Origin: Roseiarcus sp963813555
Lineage (GTDB): Bacteria; Pseudomonadota; Alphaproteobacteria; Rhizobiales; Beijerinckiaceae
Length of the DNA: 64,000 nucleotides
Direction of reading: 5' to 3'
Assembly (NCBI GenBank): GCA_963813555.1
Contig: CAWEZX010000009.1
Location: 124,001 to 188,000, forward strand
The notes beneath the pieces are model-generated. The model made no database searches and was not told where the DNA came from. It was given only the letters and a program-made list of their open reading frames with translations. Below are positions 34,042-42,356 of the stretch, piece by piece; within the stretch, counting starts at the first letter, position 1; each line of letters opens with the position of its first letter. The position numbers and the translations under genes are program-made.

Positions 34042-34472
34042 CAGCGCCAGAGGTTCATTTGTTCGAGCCTCTGATCTTCCTTCTCTTGGTTGCGGATGTA
34101 AGCCCGGATGGCCTCCTCGTCACGGCCGACCGTATTGACGAAGAACCCCCGCGCCCAGAAGTGCTGCCCCACGAAGTTGCGCTTGCGCTCCCCATATACC
34201 CGGGCCAGGTGGATCGCGCTCTTGCCCTTGATGTACCCGACCACCTGCGACACTGCGTATTTCGGCGGAATCAACAACAGCATGTGCACGTGATCGGGCA
34301 TCAGATGCCCTTCCTCGACCCTCGCTTCCTTCTGAAGCGCAAGCTTGCGCAAAACTTCGCCCAAGTGTCGTCGCAGCTCCAGATACAGCACCTTGCGCCG
34401 ACATTCGGGAATGAACACCACATGATATTTGCAGGTCCATGTCGTGTGGCTTAGGCTCTCGTAGTCGTCCAT
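34041..34472 (-). CDS. tnpA: IS200-type Y1 transposase TnpA
   Basis: 143 residues from ATG 34472, with AAGGAA eight bases upstream. The HUH motif is DHVHMLLLIPP and the nucleophile Tyr is in AIRAYIRNQEKEDQ. Other family motifs: TWTCKYHVVFIPECRRKVLY and FWARGFFVNTVGRDEEAI. It cuts single-stranded DNA at subterminal hairpins and moves by peel-and-paste. The frame is intact and no TnpB accompanies it, so it is IS200-like rather than IS605-like. Confidence 0.95.
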   Translation of the reverse strand: MDDYESLSHTTWTCKYHVVFIPECRRKVLYLELRRHLGEVLRKLALQKEARVEEGHLMPDHVHMLLLIPPKYAVSQVVGYIKGKSAIHLARVYGERKRNFVGQHFWARGFFVNTVGRDEEAIRAYIRNQEKEDQRLEQMNLWR

Positions 34473-34589
34473 CGGTGGAGTTCCTTTCGTGTGAGTGGCT
34501 GCTCACGTTGGAACTTCACCGGTGGACCGCCGGAAACGTCAAACCTCTACTGCCACCCCGGCAGAGCCGGGGGTCTCCCGCTTACGCTA

Positions 34590-35635
34590 GCAAACCCGGC
34601 GAGCCGTTCGAGGCCGGTCGCATCAACCGCGCTCGTCGCCCGGGCAACGGTCAAAGGATCGTGAGCAAGGTCGATCGTGTAGGTTTTGGGCGCTTCGCCA
34701 CCCTGCTCCCAATAGGCGTCGAGAACTCTTTCGACGAGGCGCGGATCAAGCAGCGCCGCCAACGAATTGAGCGTTTCGATCGCGACGCCGAGCCGCACAG
34801 CCATGCGTGCGAAGGCCTGAAGTTTTGCGCGTACGATGCGCAAGGTCGTTGACGCCCAGACTTTCGCCGCGCTGCCCTGAAGCGAAAGCTTCCTTGGCGC
34901 CTTCGAGGCGAGAAAGGCGTCCACCTCTTCGCGCAGTTTGCCGGGGAAAGCCTTCCAGTCGGGGCCGAGCGAAACGGATCGGACCACGGACTGATTGAGG
35001 CGCTGCGCGGGCCATCCGGGGATCGTCTCGCAGCAGTCGTTCCAGGCGCGAACGAGCCGCCGCCGGGTTTGCGCATCGGGCCCCTTGAGGGCGGTCTTCT
35101 CCCAGTTGTCGAGGAAGGCTTTGACAACCGCGTCGTCGACTGCCTCCGGCGGGATCTCATGGGCGGACAAATATCGGAGAAAGCGCGACAACTGCTTGCG
35201 TGTTGGAACGCCGTCAATCGATGCCCACAAACTGGACCACGGTTCACTCAGCGGAGCACCGCGCTTCGGAACGCTTTTCTCCTTGCAGAAAAAGTTCAAG
35301 GCGCCCCGCACGTTGGCCCTATGGTTGGCGAAGGTCTTGGCCGTGACGCCGAGTTGGGAAGGATGCACCTCTTCCAGCCGGGGACGAACGGCTGTCCAGC
35401 GAACGGGAATGAGCGAGGGCGGGTGGTTAAGCGCCCTCGCTAGGAAGCGCATCGAGCAGGTCCAATGCGAGCGCCTCTCAAGGCTCAGGGTTTCCGACCG
35501 TTCGATGTAGGCGATGGCGTCGGCGAGACTCGGCTCTTTGAGGGGGGCATGTGAGGTTGGGCGGTCATGAGGGCGCTCTTGGGAAAGCGGTTGATGGATG
35601 GGGATGGCTTGGGATGGATTGGGATGGATTGTCAT
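34590..35635 (-). pseudogene. Tyrosine integrase, N-terminal part (upstream of IS200)
   Basis: About 345 residues. From ATG 35635: a Pro/His-rich start, then a SAM-like core-binding domain (AIAYIERSETLSLERRSHWT, FANHRANVRGALNFFCKE, SRFLRYLSAHEIPPEAVDD), continuing to IDLAHDPLTVARATSAVDAT, where the IS200 element begins. The remainder is at 33431-33939. This large integrase type is found on integrative elements of Alphaproteobacteria. The AlpA-like gene 127 bases upstream is its probable partner. Dead as it stands. Confidence 0.75.
35594..35631 (-). repeat. Decamer direct repeats at the integrase start
   Basis: The plus strand reads GATGGATG, then GGGATGGCTT, GGGATGGATT, GGGATGGATT: three near-identical 10-bp units in direct order just inside the integrase start. 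They encode a repetitive HPNPSQAIPIHQP segment. They could be integrase or excisionase binding sites, or simple slippage. Confidence 0.5.
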
Positions 35636-35761
35636 AGATATTGGGATAGTGTCAATAGAATAGAGAGGAGATCTACAACATTTAATTATCATAAACTTCG
35701 TCGATCACAGTAGACATTATGTATTGTCGATGGATTATGATGGACGGCCATGGATGGACAC

Positions 35762-36013
35762 TCATCGTTTGCTGGACGGCTTTTGGACCGGCAACCCGCT
35801 TGGTTGCTGTTCGGCTGTGGAGTTGCGGCCGCACGCCAAGAGCCAACGATCAAGGTCAGCCTGAGTATAGCGCACTACCCGTTGCAATTTGTAGTATCTG
35901 GGTCCAGTGCCGTTCATGCGGGCCTTGGCTAGAAAGCTCTCGCTCACGCCGAGACGCTTTGCTGCGCCGGCCGTATCGAAAAGAGGCGTCTCGGGAGCGG
36001 ATGCTTCCGCCAT
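35762..36013 (-). CDS. AlpA/excisionase-like helix-turn-helix protein
   Basis: 83 residues from ATG 36013, with GGAGAACGCCT just upstream. One MerR-like winged helix-turn-helix of the HTH_17/AlpA type: LFDTAGAAKRLGVSESFLAK, then GPRYYKLQRVVRYTQADLDR and a WLLACGR end. Such proteins activate or assist integrase action in P4-like and other integrative elements. It lies directly upstream of the broken integrase and reads the same way, so it is the matching directionality factor or regulator. Frame intact. Confidence 0.85.
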   Translation of the reverse strand: MAEASAPETPLFDTAGAAKRLGVSESFLAKARMNGTGPRYYKLQRVVRYTQADLDRWLLACGRNSTAEQQPSGLPVQKPSSKR

Positions 36014-36128
36014 AGGCGTTCTCCTGCGGTGACGACGGCATATCGTCATCGCCGGCGTAGCCCCACGGCGAGCTGCGGTCACACGACAAGAAGCGGACGC
36101 TATTTGTCGCGCAAATTGTAAGGTGGTT

Positions 36129-36572
36129 TCAGGACTTCGCTTTGCGCCGGGTCTCTTTGCCGATCTCGCGAGGGTGGGCCTTAAACGCCCGCTCAATCCG
36201 CTTCGCGCAGGCAGCCAACGAGGCCGATTGCTCCATGCGTGGCAGCAACTTTTCGACGGCGAACACAAATTCGGTGAAGGCGGTCGAGTACCGGTCGTAT
36301 TTCCGCTCCCCGTCCCGATCTCCGGCTGTCGTCACGTCAATGCCGATGCCCCCGGCGATTTCTGCAAGGTCCAGAATAAAGGCGGAGTACCAAATGCGCG
36401 GTGCTGGACCTCTCAGTGGTTTTTGCTCTCCTGAGAAGAGTTCGAGGAACCTAGACAAAGCCTGTTCCAGCTCATCCACTGCAATAAGAGCGTCCCTCAC
36501 CCGCGGGCCCAAATAAAAGATGTACGTTTCTAGCTCGGCCGCGGTTACCTTCGGCGTCTGGAGAGTGGTCTT
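36129..36572 (-). pseudogene. Unknown island gene, C-terminal part (split by IS1380)
   Basis: From the IS1380 border at 36572 the minus strand reads KTTLQTPKVTAAELETYIFY, LGPRVRDALIAVDELEQALS, RFLELFSGEQKP and on to a basic tail (KETRRKAKS). There is no start codon outside the IS. The matching N-terminal part is at 38248-38482. Mostly helical, no domain recognised. It was probably an accessory gene of the integrative element. Confidence 0.65.
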
Positions 36573-38247
36573 TAGCCCGCATTTCTCACAGTAGCAGGCG
36601 CATCGGGGCCCAGAATCAGCTAAACTTGTTTTGTGATCAACGAGTTATGCCAATTCGAAGGGGGTCCCGATGCCGAGGCGGTGTAGCCCGACAGCAATGG
36701 AGTTTGGAAGCGCCGGCGGGCGGCGTGTGGTGGCGGATTTCGACGGCGGTCTGGTCTCCTCGGACGCGGGGGCTTTGTTGCTTGGCGAGGCGGACAACGC
36801 GGTCGGGCTGACCGAACGGTTCGCCGCGTGCTTTGCCGACCGTCGCAGCCGGCTTTTCACCGTCCACCCGCTGAAGGCTCTGATTGGGCAGCGCGTGTTC
36901 GGCCTGGCGCTCGGCTATGAGGACCTCAACGACCACGACGATTTGCGCCGCGATCCGGTCCTGGGCGTGCTTCTGGGCAAGCTCGAGCGCGCCGGGGATG
37001 AGCCCTCGCCCCTGGCGGGCAAGAGCACATTGAACCGGCTGGAGCATGCGCCGGGCGCGGGCAAGAGGCCGCGCTATCACAAGATCAGCCACGACGAAGC
37101 GGCGATCGAGCGGCTGTTGGTCGATCTGTTTCTCGACGCGCACGCCAAGGCGCCGCGTCAGATCGTGCTCGACCTGGATGCGACCGACGATCCGCTGCAC
37201 GGCGATCAGGAGGGGCGGTTCTTTCACGGCGATTACGCCTGCTATTGCCACCTGCCGCTTTATGTTTTCTGCGGCCGCCATCTTCTGGCCGCCAAGCTGC
37301 GGCGCTCGAACATCGACGGCAGCGCCGGGGCGCAGGAAGAGATGGCGCGCATCATCGAGCAGATCCGGGCGCGCTGGCCGCGGGTGAGGATCGTGCTGCG
37401 CGCCGACTCCGGCTTCGCCCGCGACGGCCTGATGGCCTGGTGCGAGGCCAACGCGGTCGACTACGTGTTCGGCCTGGCGCGCAACGCGCGGCTGGAGGCG
37501 CGCATCGCCGACGCCTTGAGCGAGGCGCGGGCGATGTCGCAGGCGAACGAGGGCCGGCCGGCGCGGGCGTTTCGCGACTTCGAATGGTCGACGAAGGACA
37601 GCTGGTCGCGCCGGCGCCGGGTGGTCGGCAAGGCCGAATGGACGCAGGGCGAGGCCAATCCGCGCTTTCTCGTGACCTCGCTGAAGGCCGACGCCTGGCG
37701 CGCCAGGCCGCTTGACGAAAGGCTCTATTGCGCGCGCGGCGAGATGGAGAACCGGATCAAGGAGCGCCAGGGCGATCTCTTCGCCGACCGCACCTCGACA
37801 GCCACCATGCGCGCCAATCAGCTTCGGCTGTGGTTCGCCTCGATGGCCTATGCGCTCTTGTGCGCGATGCGCCGCATCGGCCTGGCCCACACGCCGTTCG
37901 CCAGCGCGACCTGCGGCACGATCCGCCTGAAACTGCTGAAGCTTGGCGCGCTCGTCAAAATCAGCGCCCGGCGCGTCAGGATCGCCTTCGCTTCGGCCTG
38001 CCCAAACGCCCAGGAGTGGCGCCTCGCCGCGGCAAGGCGCGCCGCGGCGCGCGCCTGGCCAGCCTGACGCGCGCCGCCGCGGCGCAAAAATGCGCGGCAA
38101 AAACCCATCGGCCCACCGGAGACACATCCGCCATCGCGAAAGTCGCCGCGCGCCCGCGCCACCCACCGTCACGCCCACATCAGTCCGACCTTCAAATCGA
38201 GCCAGAACAACCGGAAAATGGTCTGCCCGCGTGAGAAATGCGGGCTA
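36573..38247 (+). mobile_element. IS1380-family insertion sequence
   Basis: 1675 bp with perfect 17-bp terminal inverted repeats: TAGCCCGCATTTCTCAC at 36573-36589 and its reverse complement at 38231-38247. It interrupts an unknown gene read on the minus strand. No clear target duplication was seen. Confidence 0.93.
36670..38067 (+). CDS. IS1380-family transposase
   Basis: 465 residues. Typical family order: FDGGLVSSDAGALLLGEAD near the N-terminus, LGYEDLNDHDDLRRDP, KSTLNRLEHA, the first Asp in QIVLDLDATDDPLHGDQEG, the second in VLRADSGFARDGLM, and the Glu in RGEMENRIKERQGDLFADR. The tail is Ala/Arg-rich. The frame is undamaged and the terminal repeats are perfect, so this is probably a recent and active element. 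Confidence 0.95.
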   Translation: MPRRCSPTAMEFGSAGGRRVVADFDGGLVSSDAGALLLGEADNAVGLTERFAACFADRRSRLFTVHPLKALIGQRVFGLALGYEDLNDHDDLRRDPVLGVLLGKLERAGDEPSPLAGKSTLNRLEHAPGAGKRPRYHKISHDEAAIERLLVDLFLDAHAKAPRQIVLDLDATDDPLHGDQEGRFFHGDYACYCHLPLYVFCGRHLLAAKLRRSNIDGSAGAQEEMARIIEQIRARWPRVRIVLRADSGFARDGLMAWCEANAVDYVFGLARNARLEARIADALSEARAMSQANEGRPARAFRDFEWSTKDSWSRRRRVVGKAEWTQGEANPRFLVTSLKADAWRARPLDERLYCARGEMENRIKERQGDLFADRTSTATMRANQLRLWFASMAYALLCAMRRIGLAHTPFASATCGTIRLKLLKLGALVKISARRVRIAFASACPNAQEWRLAAARRAAARAWPA

Positions 38248-38482
38248 GCCGCAGCGCGGACCGGCGGGCTTGCCGGATCACCTCGTTACCGGCCCGTAAA
38301 CGAACCGCGGCGCGACGGATCGCCCAGAATGTGCTTATGGTCGCCTCAAGTTGCTCCTGGAATTGATCAATCGGGGGCCGATCCCGCAGCATTGTACCAA
38401 GCCCCGCGAGCACTGCTTCTGCCTCGGACTCGGTGACAAACTGAGTGATAGTAGCCCCCTCGAGATGATGTTGCGCGATCAC
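38248..38482 (-). pseudogene. Unknown island gene, N-terminal part (split by IS1380)
   Basis: From GTG 38482 the minus strand reads IAQHHLEGATITQFVTESEA, EAVLAGLGTMLRDRPPIDQF and QEQLEATISTFWAIRRAAVR up to the IS border at 38248. With 36129-36572 it would give about 225 residues. The open frame continues a little into the IS by chance. The start is uncertain, as no ATG or strong binding site is present. Confidence 0.6.
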
Positions 38483-38510
38483 CTGCGGAGTGAGCGATTC
38501 TGTTAGCGGC

Positions 38511-39709
38511 TCACGAGGCGGCCTTCAGTCCGATCACTTCACCTTCCGCCAGTAGAGTCTCCACGTATGCGCCCCAGCGCTCGAGCGCATCCCGGCGCTC
38601 GTTCATGAACTCATGCCGCTGATAGACGGCGGCAACGCCGGAGATCGTCCCTGCAACATGATTGAGGATCTTGTCGGCGACATGCGGCGCCACACCGAGG
38701 CGGGCCATTCCTGAGACCATCGTCCGACGCAGATCGTGCAGCCGCCAGTCCGAGACGCCGCAGAGATCGTCCAGCCTACGCTTCTGACTTGAGAAGTCTC
38801 CGACTGGGGTGACGCCGTTCCTCGAGAATACAAGCACGCCGGCGCGCGGCTGAGCGCCAATGACCGCAACCGCCGGATCCGGAAGTTGAACAATGTGCGG
38901 CCTATCGTTCTTCGTCCGAACCGCCGGCAACGTCCAAACACGGCGTTCGAGATCGACCTCGTCCCAAGTCATCCGCGCGACTTCGTCGCGGCGCTGCCCG
39001 ATCAGCGCGAGGACCTCGACGATCGCTCCGTAGGGCCCGCCCAGTTGACGGGCGGCTCGGATGATACCCGCGAGCTCCTTATCCATCAGGACGCGGTCTC
39101 GAGCCCGTTCGAATGTCGGCACGCGGACTCCGTCACAGGGTGAGCGCTCCAGAATCGCGCGGCCAACGCCCCAGCCAAAAACGATCTGACGACCTTCAGA
39201 GTCTTGTTCGCAGCGACAGGTGCACGGCGATCGACGACTGCGTTAACAACGTCGATAGTGTCGCGCTTTGCGATCGAATGGACAGACCGGGAGCCGACGC
39301 GGTCGACGAGATTGCGCTGGAGAATCTGCATCACCTCACGTCCCGACCTCCGCTGGGAGAGGTGCAGCTTGCCGTAAAGCGCGACAACTTCGGCGACTGT
39401 GTCAGCCGTGAGCCGCCGATGGGCCGCAAGCTTTTCTGTGGCCGGATCCCGACCGTCCAAACGCGCCGCCAGCACTTTCTGGGCCTCGATCCGCGCATTG
39501 TGGAGCGTGATCCGACCATAAGGCCCGATCGTGTATTTGCGAAGCCGGGAACCGCCGCCTCCAGCGCGGTAGAGAACAATGAAGACCTTTCGACCTTTCG
39601 ACGTTATCTTGACGCCAAACCCAGGCAAGGCTTGATCCCAGTGAACGATCTCCTTATCCGGTGTTGGGAGGGCGTCGATTGCAGACTTTGTCAGGCGGGT
39701 CCTGGGCAT
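38511..39709 (-). pseudogene. P4-type tyrosine integrase, one frameshift
   Basis: ATG 39709 begins LTKSAIDALPTPDKEIVHWD, the DUF4102 arm-binding domain of P4-like integrases (QALPGFGVKITSKGRKVFIV). The core-binding domain follows. Frame is lost at a T run near 39175-39179 and resumes as WGVGRAILERSPCDGVRVP. The catalytic domain is complete: Arg in LIGQRRDEVARMTWDEVDL, HxxR in LHDLRRTMVSG, and His then Tyr in LNHVAGTISGVAAVYQRHEF. With one inserted base it would be a full integrase of about 395 residues. It sits at the right border of the accessory block. Confidence 0.85.
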
Positions 39710-39859
39710 TGGATGGCGCTACCTCGACGTAGAATAGGTAGCTCCAGAGGGCAATCTCCTGACACGGTTGTCGATGACCAGAAATGAAAAATGCAGTCAT
39801 ACAAACCGCTTATAGCTATCGAAGGGAACCGTGGTCCATCACCCGGAATGTCTCAACCG

Positions 39860-40018
39860 AGAACCCTCAGGGAGAAGGTGGCGGGCCACAGGGCGTCCAG
39901 AAGGACGCCCGTCCTCCCGGACGGGCTATGCTCCGCCGGATGAGGGCCGGAGGCGTGGACTGCGCTTCACGCGCAGAACCCTCACCCCCAACCCCTCTCC
40001 CGTAGGAGAGGGGGGTTT
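39860..40018. repeat. Intergenic palindromic repeat element (copy 1)
   Basis: Contains GGGCGTCCAGAAGGACGCCC, a perfect stem with a short loop, followed by GTCCTCCCGGAC, a CCGGATGAGGG box, and an end CTCTCCCGTAGGAGAGG hairpin. The same modules in the same order recur at 52323-52499, and the last one at 56348-56395. It fills the gap upstream of E1-beta. Confidence 0.75.
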
Positions 40019-40035
40019 GCCCGGAGTTTAGCGCC

Positions 40036-41049
40036 ATGCCGCGCATGTCGATGGTCGAAGCGATCCACGACGCGATGGATTGCAAGATGGCCGAGGACGA
40101 GCGCGTGGTCGTGTTCGGCGAGGACGTCGGCTATTTCGGCGGCGTATTTCGCTGCACCGACGGGCTGCAGCGCAAGTACGGCAAGTCGCGTTGCTTCGAC
40201 GCCCCGATCAACGAATCCGGAATCGTCGGCGTGGCGATCGGCATGGGCGCCTATGGCTTAAGAGCGGTCGCCGAGATCCAGTTCGCCGACTATGTCTATC
40301 CGGGCTACGACCAGATCGTGTCCGAAGCGGCGCGGCTGCGCTACCGCTCGGGCGGCGAATTCTCGGCTCCGATCGTGATCCGCATGCCGTGCGGCGGCGG
40401 CATTTACGGCGGACAGACGCACAGTCAGAGTCCGGAGGCGCTGTTCACCCACGTCTCCGGCCTCAAGACCATCATCCCGTCCAATCCCTACGACGCCAAG
40501 GGTCTTCTGATCGCCTCGATCGAGGACGACGATCCGGTCATCTTTCTCGAGCCGAAGCGGCTCTACAACGGCCCGTTCACCGGCCACCCCGAGCAACCTA
40601 CCGTGCCTTGGGCCAAGCATCCGCTGAGCGAGGTGCCGGCGGGGCGCTATGTCGTGCCGCTCGGCAAGGCGGCGGTCAGGCGCGAGGGGAAAGGGGTCAC
40701 CGTCCTCTGTTACGGCACGATGACCCATGTCGCCGAGGCTGCGGTGGAGGAGACCGGGGTCGATGCGGAAATCATCGATCTGCGTTCGCTTCTGCCGCTC
40801 GACGTGGACGCGATCCAGTCATCGGTTGAGAAGACCGGCCGCTGCGTCATCGTGCATGAGGCGACGCTGACCTCGGGCTTCGGCGCTGAGCTCGCCGCGC
40901 AGGTGGCGGAGCGCTGCTTCTACGCGCTCGAAGCGCCCGTCCAGCGCATCGCCGGCTGGGACACGCCCTATCCGCATGCGGAGGAGTGGGATTATTTCCC
41001 CGGGCCAGCGCGCGTCGGGCGCGCGCTCATGAAGGCCATGGAGGCTTGA
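40036..41049 (+). CDS. Branched-chain 2-oxoacid dehydrogenase E1-beta subunit
   Basis: 337 residues, full length for E1-beta. TPP-binding and interface motifs: VFGEDVGYFGGVFRCTDGLQ, FDAPINESGIVGVAIGMGAY, then EIQFADYVYPGYDQIVSEAA and RLRYRSGGEF, the pattern of branched-chain rather than pyruvate E1-beta. The C-terminal transketolase domain has VLCYGTMTHVAEAA and IIDLRSLLPLD. With E1-alpha it decarboxylates branched 2-oxo acids and acylates E2. Directly followed by E2 and E3. No E1-alpha gene precedes it; the island border lies there. The ATG has GGAG about ten bases upstream. Confidence 0.92.
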   Translation: MPRMSMVEAIHDAMDCKMAEDERVVVFGEDVGYFGGVFRCTDGLQRKYGKSRCFDAPINESGIVGVAIGMGAYGLRAVAEIQFADYVYPGYDQIVSEAARLRYRSGGEFSAPIVIRMPCGGGIYGGQTHSQSPEALFTHVSGLKTIIPSNPYDAKGLLIASIEDDDPVIFLEPKRLYNGPFTGHPEQPTVPWAKHPLSEVPAGRYVVPLGKAAVRREGKGVTVLCYGTMTHVAEAAVEETGVDAEIIDLRSLLPLDVDAIQSSVEKTGRCVIVHEATLTSGFGAELAAQVAERCFYALEAPVQRIAGWDTPYPHAEEWDYFPGPARVGRALMKAMEA

Positions 41050-41050
41050 G

Positions 41051-42355
41051 ATGGGCGTGCGCTCGATCAAGATGCCCGACGTAGGCGAGGGGGTGGCGGA
41101 AGCCGAGATTGTCGAGTGGGCGGTGAAGGTCGGCGATCTCGTCAAGGAGGATCAGGTCGTCGCCGCCGTCATGACCGACAAGGCGACGGTGGAAATTCCC
41201 TCTCCCGTGGCGGGTAGCGTGCTCACGCTCGGCGGCGCTGTGGGGGACGTGCTGGCTGTCGGCGCCGAGCTCATTCGCATCGACGCGCCTGGCCTGCCGG
41301 ATTCGCTTCTTTCGGCAGCGCCGAAATCGCGGCCGCAGCAGCAGGAGCCACCGCCTCCGCCAAGCGCCAAATCCGAGCCAGCGCCATCGCCGCGTGCGGC
41401 AATAGTCGAGCCGCCTCCGCCTGAGCCGCAAACCCGCGCGCTGCGTTCTGTTGAGCCGCCGCCGGGCGCGCCGCGCCCGCTTGGCGAGAAGCCGCTCGCC
41501 GCGCCCGCATTGCGTCTGAAAGCGCGCGAGGCCGGCGTCGATCTTAGATTCGTGCACGGCTCGGGCCCTGCGGGACGCATCACCCACCCCGACCTCGACG
41601 CCTATATCGCCCGCCCGCCGGAGCCGTCGAAACGATCAGGCCGGGCGCCCAATAAATCCGTCGAGACGATCAAGGTTGTCGGCATGCGCCGGCGCATCGC
41701 CGAGAACATGGCGGAGTCGGCGCGCCGCGTCGCGCATTTCTCCTATGTCGAAGAGACCGATGTCACCGCGCTCGAAGAGCTTCGCGCCTCCCTCAATGCC
41801 CGCGCCAATGAAGAGCGGCCGAAGCTGACCCTGCTGCCCTTCCTTATCCTCGGGATCGTCAAGGCGGTCGTCGAGTTCCCGCAAATCAACGCTCATTACG
41901 ACGACGAAAACGACGTCATAACGCGCTTTGGCGCCGTCCATTTGGGCGTGGCGACGCAAACGCCGAACGGCCTCATGGTTCCGGTCGTCCGCCACGCTGA
42001 GACCCTCGGCTTGCACGAATGCGCGCGCGAAATGCGCCGGGTGAGCGAGGCGGCGCGCCAGGGCGTCGCCGCGCGCGACGAGCTCTCTGGCTCGACGATC
42101 ACGCTCACTTCGCTCGGCGCGCTAGGGGGCGTCGCCTCGACGCCGATCGTCAATCGTCCGGAAGTGGCGATCATCGGCGTCAACAAGATCGTCGTCAGGC
42201 CCGTCTGGCGCGACGGCGGCTTTGTTCCGCGCAAGACGATGAACCTGTCGTCGTCGTTCGATCATCGCGTCGTCGACGGCTACGATGCGGCGACCTTCAT
42301 CCAGCGCTTGCGGGCGCTAATCGAGGCCCCGGCCACGCTGTTCATCGAGGCGTGA
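41051..42355 (+). CDS. Dihydrolipoamide acyltransferase (E2) of branched-chain complex
   Basis: 434 residues. Lipoyl domain at 1-80 with lipoylated K44 in VMTDKATVEIPSP, a Pro-rich linker (about 90-145), a peripheral subunit-binding domain (LRLKAREAGVDLRFVHGSG), then the catalytic acyltransferase core ending in SSSFDHRVVDGYDAATFIQR with the active His and Asp. It carries acyl groups from E1 to CoA at the core of the complex. Its ATG is two bases after the E1-beta stop and its own stop is one base before E3, so the three are one transcript. Confidence 0.94.
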   Translation: MGVRSIKMPDVGEGVAEAEIVEWAVKVGDLVKEDQVVAAVMTDKATVEIPSPVAGSVLTLGGAVGDVLAVGAELIRIDAPGLPDSLLSAAPKSRPQQQEPPPPPSAKSEPAPSPRAAIVEPPPPEPQTRALRSVEPPPGAPRPLGEKPLAAPALRLKAREAGVDLRFVHGSGPAGRITHPDLDAYIARPPEPSKRSGRAPNKSVETIKVVGMRRRIAENMAESARRVAHFSYVEETDVTALEELRASLNARANEERPKLTLLPFLILGIVKAVVEFPQINAHYDDENDVITRFGAVHLGVATQTPNGLMVPVVRHAETLGLHECAREMRRVSEAARQGVAARDELSGSTITLTSLGALGGVASTPIVNRPEVAIIGVNKIVVRPVWRDGGFVPRKTMNLSSSFDHRVVDGYDAATFIQRLRALIEAPATLFIEA

Positions 42356-42356
42356 G

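Larger units (their letters stand above)
33940..34590 (-). mobile_element. IS200/IS605-family element inside an integrase gene
   Basis: About 650 bp. Both ends carry the same type of hairpin, CCCCGGCAAAGCCGGGG at 33942-33958 and CCCCGGCAGAGCCGGGG at 34555-34571, as expected for Y1-transposase elements that recognise subterminal hairpins. No inverted repeats or target duplication, as usual. Borders are approximate. Confidence 0.75.

Noticed and set aside
35594..35631. CRISPR array
   Set aside because: Three contiguous 10-bp units without spacers are simple direct repeats; no CRISPR array or cas gene was seen anywhere in the window.
23600..39700. Prophage
   Set aside because: Two integrases and an AlpA-like gene are present, but no capsid, terminase, portal, tail or lysis genes; it is a decayed integrative element loaded with insertion sequences.
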